5,536 nucleotides of DNA from an uncultured Candidatus Melainabacteria bacterium (GCA_934675225.1 CAKUQA010000106.1:1-5536); one strand, 5' to 3'; shown: positions 1-5,536, counted from the stretch's first letter. Notes: generated by a model not told the origin, from the letters alone. Translations and numbers: made by a program.

Positions 1-395
1 ATTACACGTTCTGCACCGTTTACAATGAAAGTACCTTTGTCTGTCATTGTAGGAATATCACCGATGTAAACTTCTTGTTCTTTAATTTCACCGCTATCAC
101 GGTTAACCAATCTTACCATTACACGCAACTGTTTTGCATAAGTTGCATCATGGATTCTTGCTTCTTCAATAGTATACTTTGCATTATCGAAAGTATAATT
201 TGGCAGGAAGTGCAATTCTAATCTACCTGTATAGTCTTTAATAGGAGAGAAAGAAAGCAATTCTTCTTTCAAACCTTCTTTTAAAAACCATTCAAACGAT
301 TTTTTCTGCACTTCAATAAGGTCCGGTAAATCATCCAAACGAGTATGTGGAATACCCATTGGAGTTACTCTTTCTGCATATTTTGTGTTAGACAT
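1..395 (-). CDS. rpoB: RNA polymerase beta subunit, N-terminal fragment (partial at the window edge)
   Basis: The minus strand encodes 131 complete codons plus two bases, starting with ATG at 395-393 and running off the left edge without a stop. The product is the N-terminal part of the DNA-directed RNA polymerase beta subunit, which forms the catalytic core with beta' and the alpha dimer. Seen directly: an early region with [17 protein letters not shown] (residues 23-39), which matches the beta N-terminus that packs into the lobe/protrusion, and the hallmark segment [20 protein letters not shown] (about 108-127) followed by AERV. Related beta subunits have M-TD-GTFVING-ERVIVSQL here. A GAGGTG ribosome-binding site five bases upstream fixes the start. 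The gene upstream is divergent, so rpoB does not follow rplL. It begins its own unit, as in cyanobacteria; rpoC would be expected next, outside the window. Identification is secure. Confidence 0.97.
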   Translation of the reverse strand, partial: MSNTKYAERVTPMGIPHTRLDDLPDLIEVQKKSFEWFLKEGLKEELLSFSPIKDYTGRLELHFLPNYTFDNAKYTIEEARIHDATYAKQLRVMVRLVNRDSGEIKEQEVYIGDIPTMTDKGTFIVNGAERV

Positions 396-400
396 TAATT

Positions 401-406
401 CACCTC
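401..406 (-). promoter_or_regulatory. Ribosome-binding site of rpoB
   Basis: GAGGTG on the minus strand lies five bases before the rpoB ATG. It is a strong Shine-Dalgarno match and fixes the start codon. The sequence just upstream holds an 8-bp palindrome, GTACGTAC (415-422), of unknown meaning. Confidence 0.85.
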
Positions 407-526
407 GTCTATGTGTACGTACTATATAAAAAATTGTATTATTTTTTGTTTTTATTCATGCTCACTTCGGAGCAATCTATTTGAAAATAATTTACAATTG
501 AAAATCTAACTTGAGGCTGTAAACCT

Positions 527-556
527 TTCATTTTACTGAGTTTTCAGTTAAATGAA
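527..556 (-). other. Hairpin in the rpoB leader (13-bp inverted repeat)
   Basis: On the minus strand the arms are TTCATTTAACTGA (556-544) and TCAGTAAAATGAA (539-527), separated by the four-base loop AAAC. Twelve of 13 positions pair, with one central A-A mismatch. A match of this length and compactness is unlikely by chance even in AT-rich sequence. It lies between the inferred rpoB promoter and the rpoB start. Its stem includes the stop codon of a possible leader ORF. No T-run follows on either strand, so it is not a standard terminator. It could be a leader RNA structure or a protein-binding palindrome. Confidence 0.6.
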
Positions 557-583
557 CTTACATATTTTTCTAAAATTGGGCAT
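548..583 (-). other. Possible 11-codon leader peptide upstream of rpoB
   Basis: An ATG at 583-581 opens a frame encoding MPNFRKICKFI and stops at TAA (550-548). GGGTGA (592-587), which can pair with the 16S tail, ends three bases before the ATG, slightly closer than ideal. The stop codon lies inside the 5' arm of the 527-556 hairpin, so a terminating ribosome would block that stem. An ORF this short is expected by chance, and the peptide shows no run of one amino acid as in classical attenuators. It is a hypothesis, kept because of its position. Confidence 0.2.
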
Positions 584-616
584 AGTTCACCCGACTTTAA
601 AATTACATGTTCTTAA

Positions 617-644
617 ATAATAATACATCAATATTTTACGTCAA
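617..644 (-). promoter_or_regulatory. Probable sigma70-type promoter of rpoB
   Basis: On the minus strand, TTGACG (644-639) and TATTAT (622-617) are 16 bases apart. Each matches five of six consensus bases of TTGACA and TATAAT. Transcription would start near 610 and run into rpoB. It is the best left-facing pair I found in the intergenic region. Its distance from the start codon leaves a long leader, so another promoter nearer the gene cannot be excluded. Confidence 0.5.
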
Positions 645-696
645 GAAAATATCGACTGTTTTAGAAAAATATGTTAAATTTTTGTTACAATTGTTT

Positions 697-724
697 TTGA
701 CAGGGTGAAAAGTTTTGATATGAT
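697..724 (+). promoter_or_regulatory. Strong sigma70-type promoter of the 793 gene, with extended -10
   Basis: TTGACA (697-702) is a perfect -35 hexamer. After a 16-base spacer comes TATGAT (719-724), five of six matches to the -10 consensus, preceded by TGA (716-718) in the extended -10 position. Transcription would start near 731, giving a leader of about 60 nt before the ATG at 793. The match suggests strong, possibly constitutive expression. The -35 of the divergent rpoB promoter lies about 50 bases away. Confidence 0.8.
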
Positions 725-792
725 AGCCTTTTCCTGTCAAGCCTGTACATAATATTTATTCATTATATTATATATTTATTGAAAGGAATTTT

Positions 793-1431
793 ATGAAAAA
801 ATTTATATTATTGCTATGTATTTTAATGTTAGGGAAAGTTGCACTGGCAGCGGATATTCAAGTTACTAACATTCAAGACAAAACCCCGACTTCAGTTGTT
901 TTAAGCGGGAATCTTGTTTTTGACTGGCTTGACATCGCTCAAAGTGACAGAGATATTGTAATCGAAAAGTATAAATCTGAACTTTTTGGAACAGACACTA
1001 TTTACAAATACAATAAAAAAGAATTCAAAAACGAATACAAAAACTTCTTAAAAGATGCTGATTATAAACGTCATTATATGCTTGTAAAAAACAATGTAAA
1101 AGAAACTGATAATGAAAATCTTTGCGGTTTTTATAAACGTAATCTATTAATCAGTTATGCAGTACAATATAAGAATGATTTACGTTCTGTATACTATTAT
1201 GATGCACTTGGAAATCTTCGATATGTAGATAAATTTTCTGAGAACTATCCAAATTTCCCTTACATGTCAAAACAATATAGAGCTAACGGAGTAATGGTTA
1301 GTGCGATATATTTTATGTCACATGATATGCAATATATGTATGACCATAATGCAGAATTCCAAGGCGCTTGGTACAAAGACAAAATGTATGATCGTCACGC
1401 AAAACAAGTTTTGACAAGGACAAATTGGTAG
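793..1431 (+). CDS. Small secreted protein of unknown function
   Basis: The gene encodes 212 residues. The start is supported by AAGGA (783-787), five bases upstream, and by the signal peptide that begins at this Met. Residues 1-19 form a classic export signal: MKK, a hydrophobic core FILLLCILML, and a probable signal peptidase I site at ALA|AD. Cys9 is too early in the core to be a lipobox. The mature part of about 193 residues has no membrane segment and is rich in Tyr, Asp, Asn and Lys. Its last third repeats a loose pattern of aromatic residues around Asp/Asn-Gly: YYYDALGNLRYVDKF (134-148), then QYRANGVMVSAIYF (161-174), then QYMYDHNAEFQGAWYKDKMY (180-199). This recalls short beta-hairpin repeats of the YD/MORN/YwqK kind, though the resemblance is only in style. 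One Cys (Cys111) remains after cleavage, so no internal disulfide is expected. Likely periplasmic or surface-released; no function is recognised. From memory, related proteins occur in Gastranaerophilales, but I could not check this. Confidence 0.85.
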   Translation: MKKFILLLCILMLGKVALAADIQVTNIQDKTPTSVVLSGNLVFDWLDIAQSDRDIVIEKYKSELFGTDTIYKYNKKEFKNEYKNFLKDADYKRHYMLVKNNVKETDNENLCGFYKRNLLISYAVQYKNDLRSVYYYDALGNLRYVDKFSENYPNFPYMSKQYRANGVMVSAIYFMSHDMQYMYDHNAEFQGAWYKDKMYDRHAKQVLTRTNW

Positions 1432-1546
1432 TACATAAAGCATAATAATATTAAAAAAACTAAATTTAATTCTACCCCACTAGCAAAAAATTTCCTTTAC
1501 TGTTTTTGACTAATTGGAAATATTGAAATATAGAAAGGATATATAG
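1432..1546 (+). other. Intergenic stretch between the two plus-strand small genes
   Basis: These 115 very AT-rich bases hold the ribosome-binding site of the next gene near their right end. I see no stem followed by a T-run that would end transcription of the 793 gene, so read-through into the 1547 gene is possible. No convincing separate promoter was found. Confidence 0.5.
1533..1539 (+). promoter_or_regulatory. Ribosome-binding site of the 1547 gene
   Basis: GAAAGGA lies seven bases before the ATG at 1547 and decides this start. It matches the style of the site before the 793 gene (GAAAGGA followed by a T-rich spacer). Confidence 0.7.
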
Positions 1547-2047
1547 ATGAGAGTTAATTCTATACAAAACAACAACCAATCTTTTGGTATGTCATTTAAA
1601 GTAAAAGAAGATGGCGCAAAAAAACTAGCTGAAATATTTGTAGATGCCCCAAAAACCGAAAGATATGTAATGAACAATATTATAAAACCAATACAATCAT
1701 CAAAAAGCAAGGTTATTTTTGATGGAGAAAATGCTATAGTAAAATCTCCTGATGGAAGCAAAGTTTTTGATATCTATCCAAAAGATGCAATTTCAATGCC
1801 TAACAACCACAGAGACATTCAATATATTACAGACAAAGGTATTTATCACATTAATTACAACAGACCCAAAAATTTAGATACAATCAAAAATCAAAATCCA
1901 ATAATAAAAATGCTATTTAATGCAAAAGAAATCGCAAAAGATTTAGAAGAAAAAATGTTAGGAAAAACAACTACAAAAGCAAAAAATCTTTCACAAGAAG
2001 AAAAAATTGCTCAAAAAGCGAAACATTTACAAGATTTATTCGGATAA
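1547..2047 (+). CDS. Hypothetical cytosolic protein with N-terminal SFGMSF segment
   Basis: The gene encodes 166 residues with no signal peptide, no membrane segment and no cysteine. Three parts can be seen. Residues 1-18 are a polar leader, MRVNSIQNNNQSFGMSFK, with an FGM core. Residues about 19-108 look like a mixed alpha/beta unit: a helix KEDGAKKLAEIFVD, then strand-like stretches KVIFDGENAIVKS, KVFDIYP, IQYIT and GIYHINYN. Residues about 115-166 are highly charged and Lys/Glu/Ala/Gln-rich, likely long helix or coiled coil, ending LQDLFG. I recall many otherwise unrelated short proteins of Gastranaerophilales that begin with a similar Asn-rich stretch and an FG(M/A) core. That would make this a lineage-specific family, but it rests on memory. 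The gene is followed at once by the terminator at 2070-2109. No function is recognised; coding status is supported by the ribosome-binding site, length and coherent amino-acid composition. Confidence 0.8.
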   Translation: MRVNSIQNNNQSFGMSFKVKEDGAKKLAEIFVDAPKTERYVMNNIIKPIQSSKSKVIFDGENAIVKSPDGSKVFDIYPKDAISMPNNHRDIQYITDKGIYHINYNRPKNLDTIKNQNPIIKMLFNAKEIAKDLEEKMLGKTTTKAKNLSQEEKIAQKAKHLQDLFG

Positions 2048-2069
2048 AATCATATTAAAATTTTTATAA

Positions 2070-2109
2070 AAACACAGGTTGGATAAAAATCCAGCCTGTG
2101 TTTATTTTT
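2070..2109. terminator. Bidirectional intrinsic terminator between convergent genes
   Basis: Bases 2070-2084 pair with 2089-2103 to form a 15-bp stem with one T-G wobble and an AAAA loop. On the plus strand the stem runs into TTTATTTTTA (2101-2110). On the minus strand it runs into TTTTTATAAAAATTTT (2072-2057). It starts 23 bases after the stop of the 1547 gene and about 14 bases from the stop of the M16 peptidase gene, so it can end transcripts from both directions. Confidence 0.93.
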
Positions 2110-2117
2110 ACTATATA

Positions 2118-4697
2118 TTATTGAGGTTTTACAATTGATAACACATAGTTATTTGTAAATACCTTATTCGCAACTTCTATAATATCGTTTTCTGTTACAC
2201 TATTTATCAATTGCGCATATTGATCATCAAATTTGTAACCTCTACCTGATGCTTCAAACCAACCTATAGTTGTCGCCTTATCAAGATTAGTTTCTTGACC
2301 GATAATATAGTGTCCCAAAAGCTTGTCTTTTGCTTCTTGCAATTCTTTTGAACCCACAAATTCTGTTTTTAATCTAAACACTTCTTCCAGCATTCTTTTT
2401 TGTGCATAGTCAAGATTTTCAGGATTTGTACCAATATATGTTATAAATGAGCCTTTCAAAACATGTGGAGAGAATTGCGAACCAAGCTGATACGCAAGTC
2501 CGTCTTTATCTCTCAAATTTTTAAACAAGCGAGAACTCATGCCGGAACCGAGCAAAGAATCTATAACCTGTAAAGTTGCATAATCTTTTCGACTTAAAAC
2601 TCCGTCAGTCTGCCATCCATAAATGATCCAATCTGTTTTTAAATCTTTTACTGTTGCACAAGCTTGTTTTTTTGTAACTAAATTTGGGATAGAATGCTTT
2701 GTGTAGTCAAATTTTTCACCATTTTTATCGTTGAAAATTTTTGTAAAATCTTCAATCGCTTTTTGTTTATCAATATTGCCATTTACAGAGATAACAACAT
2801 TTTGCGGATAAAAAGCTTTGCTATAAAAATCTTTTACATCTTGTTGAGTAATTTTTGGTAAAGTTTTTTCAAGAATTTTATTTGAATTTGAATAATGAGA
2901 ACCCTCAAAAATCAATGACTTATAATTATCTACAGCAAGATTTAACGGCACATCTTTGCTTTTTCGAATTGAATTCAACTCATCATTTTTTGATTTTTCA
3001 ATTTCATAATCATCAAGAGTTGCATTATTAATTACTTCATTCAAAAGTTCTATAGTTTTATCATAATCATTTTTGGTCGAAAGTACTGTTATATCAAAGC
3101 TATCTGCTTTTGCTGACGGAATTATTTTTATACCGTTATCTTCCATTATTTGAGCAAATTCAACTGATGAATATTTCTTTGAACCTTTCGTCAATACAGA
3201 AGCTGTCAAATCAGCTGTTCCTGCAATTTTTTCAGTAAGCTCTCCGCCCTTAGAAAAAATACTTATTGCAATTATATCATTAACTTTATTAGGAGTTAAC
3301 AATAATGTTGCTCCGTTAGCTAATTCGTATTTTTGAGTGTTAGAATTTTCACTGATTAATTTTGCAGGTTGTACTTTAGGAGTAATATTTGAGACTTTAA
3401 CATCTTTACAATTTTCCGGCAAAACTATTGATACAGCACTTTTTTCAACTCCTAAATATTTGTTTGCGACATTTACAACTTCTTGCGCCGTTACTTGTTT
3501 AATATTATCTAAATATGTTTCATAATACTTTGTACTATCAGTTGTTACAAAAGTATAACCGATTTCACTTGCGATATTAGAAATAGATTCTCTTTCGTAA
3601 TATGTATCTCTCTCAATTATATTTTTTGCCAGTTGAAGTTGCTCTTGAGTAACTCCATGTTTTTGAATATTTTTTATTTCTTCAAATATAGCTTCTTGCA
3701 ATTTTGCACATTTCTCTGGTGCAAAGGTTGATGAAATATAAAAAATACCATCGTCTTTAAATCCGGTATTTGCAGTTCCAATTGTATCTGCAAGTTGTTT
3801 GTTTTCCTTTATATTTCTATAAAAAACTGATGAACGACCGTCACCTAAAATTGTCGCTAAAACATCCAATGCATAAGAATCTTTTGCATCTATTTTTACA
3901 CCTCTAAAACCAATCAACATATAGCCTGATTGTGTGTCAAAATAAGCAGTTTTTTTAAGTTGCGAAGTTAGAATTTTTTCTTTTGGATAAATATTCTTTA
4001 TTGGCCTTTTGTATTCTGCATTAAAATCATTTTTAACTTTTTCTATTGCAGAATTGGAGTCAACATCCCCAACTATTACAGTAACCATATTTGAAGGATT
4101 ATAAAACTTGTTATAATAATCCATAATTTCATCCCTATGAATAGAGCTTATAATATCCGCTTTTCCAATAACTTTTCTTTTATAAGGATGATCTGAGTAC
4201 AGCATATTAACCAAATTGTCATAAACAAGTGTATTTGGGGAATTTGCATCTTTCATAATTTCTTCTATTACAACTTTTCGTTCTTTTTCTAATTCTTTTC
4301 TTGGCACTAACGGATGTAAAAGCATATCAGAGTGCATCTCCAAAGCCAAATCAAAATCTTTAGAAGGAATAGTAACGTAATAATGCGTAAAATCTTTACT
4401 AGTAGCAGCATTAGTTATAGCTCCTTTGGTTTCCAGTATTTTATCAAATTCTCCTGGGGCGTGATTTGTTGAACCTTTAAAAAATAAATGTTCTAAAAAA
4501 TGAGAAACACCATTATTTTCATCATTTTCATTTATTGAACCTGTTTTAATCCAAGTATCAATTGTCACAATCGGATTTGATTTTACTTCTTGAATAACTA
4601 CAGTTTGCCCGTTATCAAGTTTATATACGTTAAAATCCGCAGCAAAAGTACAACCCGTACAAATAAATACTGCAAAAAGAACTAGTAATTTCTTCAT
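2118..4697 (-). CDS. Exported M16-family zinc metallopeptidase, two fused halves
   Basis: The gene encodes 859 residues. Residues 1-20 are an export signal; cleavage could be by signal peptidase I near TFAA|D, or at Cys16 as a lipoprotein, though the CTGC box is imperfect. The first half (about 22-435) carries the inverted zinc motif HFLEH: His66 and His70 bind zinc and Glu69 is the catalytic base. The third ligand is Glu145 or Glu146 in VVIEEIMKD. An M16 C-type domain follows (FYNPSNMVTVIVGDVD, about 198-213). The second half (about 450-859) repeats the fold but has lost the zinc motif (GGELTEKIAGTADLTASV region, 485-501). It keeps the substrate-binding Arg-Tyr pair, Arg729 and Tyr736, in LRDKDGLAY; the equivalent place in the first half is KENKQLAD, without the pair. 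The halves therefore complement each other in one chain, as in fused or heterodimeric M16 enzymes, which enclose and cut peptides. It likely degrades peptides in the periplasm or at the envelope. The substrate is unknown, so no gene symbol is given. Confidence 0.95.
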   Translation of the reverse strand: MKKLLVLFAVFICTGCTFAADFNVYKLDNGQTVVIQEVKSNPIVTIDTWIKTGSINENDENNGVSHFLEHLFFKGSTNHAPGEFDKILETKGAITNAATSKDFTHYYVTIPSKDFDLALEMHSDMLLHPLVPRKELEKERKVVIEEIMKDANSPNTLVYDNLVNMLYSDHPYKRKVIGKADIISSIHRDEIMDYYNKFYNPSNMVTVIVGDVDSNSAIEKVKNDFNAEYKRPIKNIYPKEKILTSQLKKTAYFDTQSGYMLIGFRGVKIDAKDSYALDVLATILGDGRSSVFYRNIKENKQLADTIGTANTGFKDDGIFYISSTFAPEKCAKLQEAIFEEIKNIQKHGVTQEQLQLAKNIIERDTYYERESISNIASEIGYTFVTTDSTKYYETYLDNIKQVTAQEVVNVANKYLGVEKSAVSIVLPENCKDVKVSNITPKVQPAKLISENSNTQKYELANGATLLLTPNKVNDIIAISIFSKGGELTEKIAGTADLTASVLTKGSKKYSSVEFAQIMEDNGIKIIPSAKADSFDITVLSTKNDYDKTIELLNEVINNATLDDYEIEKSKNDELNSIRKSKDVPLNLAVDNYKSLIFEGSHYSNSNKILEKTLPKITQQDVKDFYSKAFYPQNVVISVNGNIDKQKAIEDFTKIFNDKNGEKFDYTKHSIPNLVTKKQACATVKDLKTDWIIYGWQTDGVLSRKDYATLQVIDSLLGSGMSSRLFKNLRDKDGLAYQLGSQFSPHVLKGSFITYIGTNPENLDYAQKRMLEEVFRLKTEFVGSKELQEAKDKLLGHYIIGQETNLDKATTIGWFEASGRGYKFDDQYAQLINSVTENDIIEVANKVFTNNYVLSIVKPQ

Positions 4698-4772
4698 ATT
4701 ATCCCCTTCAAAAATTTATTATTATCTATGTAAACATAATACAATAAATTTTTAAATTAGAGAATAGGTTAA
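4698..4772 (-). other. Short intergenic gap with a 12-bp palindrome
   Basis: These 75 bases separate the prepilin-like gene from the peptidase gene on the same strand. They are extremely AT-rich. The gap holds TATGTAAACATA (4727-4738), an inverted repeat with five-base arms around AA, which might be an operator or chance. There is no GC-containing stem with a T-run, so nothing clearly stops read-through from the prepilin-like gene. No promoter with two good hexamers was found, which leaves co-transcription open. Confidence 0.35.
4702..4708 (-). promoter_or_regulatory. Ribosome-binding site of the M16 peptidase gene
   Basis: AAGGGGA on the minus strand lies four bases before the ATG at 4697-4695. 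Together with the signal peptide that follows, it fixes the start. Confidence 0.8.
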
Positions 4773-5522
4773 TTAAAAAGCAACTCTTTTTGGATAATCT
4801 TTAGGCACTTTCCAACCGTTCCGTTGAATTATAGCAGTGCAATAACCTCCTCCGTTGTTGCATCCACGCTCTGAATCATTATATAATGTACTAACATTTC
4901 CATCCCACATATACAATGCTGCTTCCATTTTTTTGTCATACAAATACTGCCAATACCAAACATTTTCTATAGGATAAAATTCAAATTGCCACGCGCAACT
5001 ACCTAAATATTTTTCTTTACTAATACATTTTTCTGCATTCTTTGGAAAGAAGGTAATATCTCTATTTTCATGTCCTTCAAAAGTAAATGAACTACCATCT
5101 TCAAAGAAATATAATATTCTTCTTTGTCCTTTAACATCAGTTACTTCTTTTTTATCAACAATTTTTAAATATGGAGCTAAATAATTGTTAAAAGAGCTGT
5201 CATTATCATCTGTCCTGTTTACTAAATTTCCGTCATCGTCTTTTTTATCAGACACAAAATAAGACCACGTTTCAACATCTCCATTATCTTTTATGGACAT
5301 AGATATTGCTTGGTTCATTGTCGAATAAAACTTTTTCAATCTTGTCTCAACAACCTGATTACGATAATTTTGTATTAATGCAGGCATAGTTAAAGCTGCA
5401 ACAACACCTACAATGCCAAGAGTAATTAATACCTCTGCCAAGGTAAAAGCGATCTTTTTACCCCTCACCCTATCCCTGTCTTGAATTTGCTTCACGCTCA
5501 CAGAATTCCACAAAAGTGGCAT
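4773..5522 (-). CDS. Type IV prepilin / pseudopilin-like protein (5' end uncertain)
   Basis: From the ATG at 5522-5520 the product has 249 residues. It carries an N-terminal methylation motif: basic RGKKIA, then FTLAEVLITLG and a hydrophobic helix (about 26-48). Glu30 is the conserved Glu at +5 of the mature chain, needed for pilin packing. The prepilin peptidase site is Ala|Phe (25/26) rather than the usual Gly|Phe. A soluble domain follows with four Cys (166, 176, 221, 228) that could form two disulfides. The C-terminus GGGYCTAIIQRNGWKVPKDYP looks like a family signature. Such proteins form pili or type II secretion pseudopili after processing at the inner membrane. The start is unsettled. 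GTG at 5528, ATG at 5522 and GTG at 5468 are all in frame, and the frame is open to the window edge. GTG 5468, preceded by AGGGA four bases upstream, would give a short leader (MRGKKIA) typical of prepilins. The ATG has no clear ribosome-binding site. No assembly gene is nearby, so its exact role is open. Confidence 0.85.
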   Translation of the reverse strand: MPLLWNSVSVKQIQDRDRVRGKKIAFTLAEVLITLGIVGVVAALTMPALIQNYRNQVVETRLKKFYSTMNQAISMSIKDNGDVETWSYFVSDKKDDDGNLVNRTDDNDSSFNNYLAPYLKIVDKKEVTDVKGQRRILYFFEDGSSFTFEGHENRDITFFPKNAEKCISKEKYLGSCAWQFEFYPIENVWYWQYLYDKKMEAALYMWDGNVSTLYNDSERGCNNGGGYCTAIIQRNGWKVPKDYPKRVAF

Positions 5523-5536
5523 CGCCACAGTTTGTT
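5461..5536. repeat. GC-richer block with nested hairpins; candidate dispersed repeat
   Basis: About 49% of these 76 bases are G or C, against about 37% in the preceding 60 bases and about 20% in intergenic sequence near 4700. On the plus strand it begins with CCCCTCACCCTATCCCTGTC. It ends with two overlapping, mutually exclusive hairpins: CCAC-AAAA-GTGG (5508-5519) and GTGGC-ATC-GCCAC (5516-5528). The in-frame peptide it encodes ahead of the pilin motif does not look like a prepilin leader. This fits an intergenic repeat abutting or fused to the gene's 5' end. Only one copy is visible here, so repeat status is inference. Confidence 0.35.

Larger units (their letters stand above)
396..611 (-). 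promoter_or_regulatory. Probable long 5' leader of rpoB
   Basis: If transcription starts just downstream of the -10 hexamer at 622-617, the rpoB mRNA has an untranslated leader of about 215 nt. From 5' to 3' in the RNA it contains: a possible 11-codon ORF (583-548) preceded by GGGTGA; a long hairpin (556-527); a weaker TTTACA/TGTAAA pairing (523-518 with 496-491) around a 21-nt loop; a small hairpin with TGCTC/GAGCA arms and a six-base loop (474-459); an A-rich stretch; and the ribosome-binding site. I recognise no known riboswitch or ribosomal-protein leader here. No U-tract follows either hairpin, so neither looks like an intrinsic terminator. The leader's extent depends on the inferred promoter. 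Confidence 0.45.

Noticed and set aside
459..474. Small hairpin (TGCTC/GAGCA) as a terminator before rpoB
   Set aside because: The stem is only five base pairs, and no T-run follows on the minus strand.
439..531. A 30-codon minus-strand ORF in the rpoB leader, starting at ATG 531-529
   Set aside because: It has no ribosome-binding site and ends in a low-complexity Lys/Asn stretch. A chance open frame is the simplest explanation.
735..740. TTGACA on the minus strand as a -35 element for rpoB
   Set aside because: No acceptable -10 hexamer lies 15-19 bases downstream on that strand.
1411..1439. TTGACA and CATAAA, 17 bases apart, as a promoter for the 1547 gene
   Set aside because: The -35 is coding sequence for the last residues of the 793 gene and the -10 matches only four of six bases. 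Not strong enough to list.
1506..1534. TTGACT and TATAGA, 17 bases apart, as a promoter for the 1547 gene
   Set aside because: Transcription would start near 1541, after the good ribosome-binding site at 1533-1539, and give a nearly leaderless mRNA. The ribosome-binding site makes this unlikely.
1510..1761. Minus-strand open frame opposite the start of the 1547 gene
   Set aside because: It lies antisense to a gene with a good ribosome-binding site. Its peptide is an irregular Phe/Ile/Ser-rich mirror of the real codons.
3337..3525. Plus-strand open frame inside the peptidase gene
   Set aside because: It is antisense to well-conserved M16 coding sequence and has no independent support.
1..5536. 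CRISPR array, tRNA/rRNA genes, transposase, toxin-antitoxin pair or phage genes
   Set aside because: I found no spaced direct repeats, cloverleaf-like sequences, transposase motifs or recognisable defence domains on either strand.

Overview
The window is AT-rich and most likely comes from a gut-type member of the non-photosynthetic cyanobacterial sister group (Gastranaerophilales / Vampirovibrionia, 'Melainabacteria'). This placement is inferred from family resemblance and not proven. Four points support it: a type IV prepilin-like protein with an FTLAEVLITLG helix and a YCTAIIQRNGWKVPKDYP tail; a short protein with an N-terminal QSFGMSF segment; several secreted proteins with MKK signal peptides; and an rpoB that starts its own transcription unit rather than following rplL, as in cyanobacteria.

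Layout: (1) Bases 1-395, minus strand, are the 5' end of rpoB (RNA polymerase beta subunit), cut by the window edge. (2) Bases 396-792 are a divergent regulatory region. It has a strong sigma70-type promoter facing right and a plausible promoter facing left, which would give rpoB a leader of about 215 nt containing a 13-bp hairpin and a possible 11-codon leader ORF. (3) Bases 793-1431, plus strand, encode a small secreted protein of unknown function. (4) Bases 1547-2047, plus strand, encode a 166-residue cytosolic-looking protein of unknown function. (5) A 15-bp hairpin with T-rich flanks on both sides (2070-2109) is a bidirectional terminator between convergent genes. (6) Bases 2118-4697, minus strand, encode a tandem-fused M16 (insulinase/pitrilysin family) zinc peptidase with an export signal. 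(7) Bases 4773 to about 5522, minus strand, encode a type IV prepilin/pseudopilin-like protein. Its 5' end runs into a GC-richer, hairpin-bearing block that may be a dispersed repeat.

The genes do not form one pathway. rpoB is core transcription machinery. The 793 gene, the peptidase and the pilin-like protein all act in or beyond the cell envelope. The pilin-like gene and the peptidase lie on the same strand 75 bases apart and could be co-transcribed, but nothing in the sequence shows a functional link. I see no tRNA, rRNA, CRISPR array, transposase or clear defence system. The points most worth a second look are the rpoB leader, the odd 5' end of the prepilin gene, and the two unrecognised small proteins.
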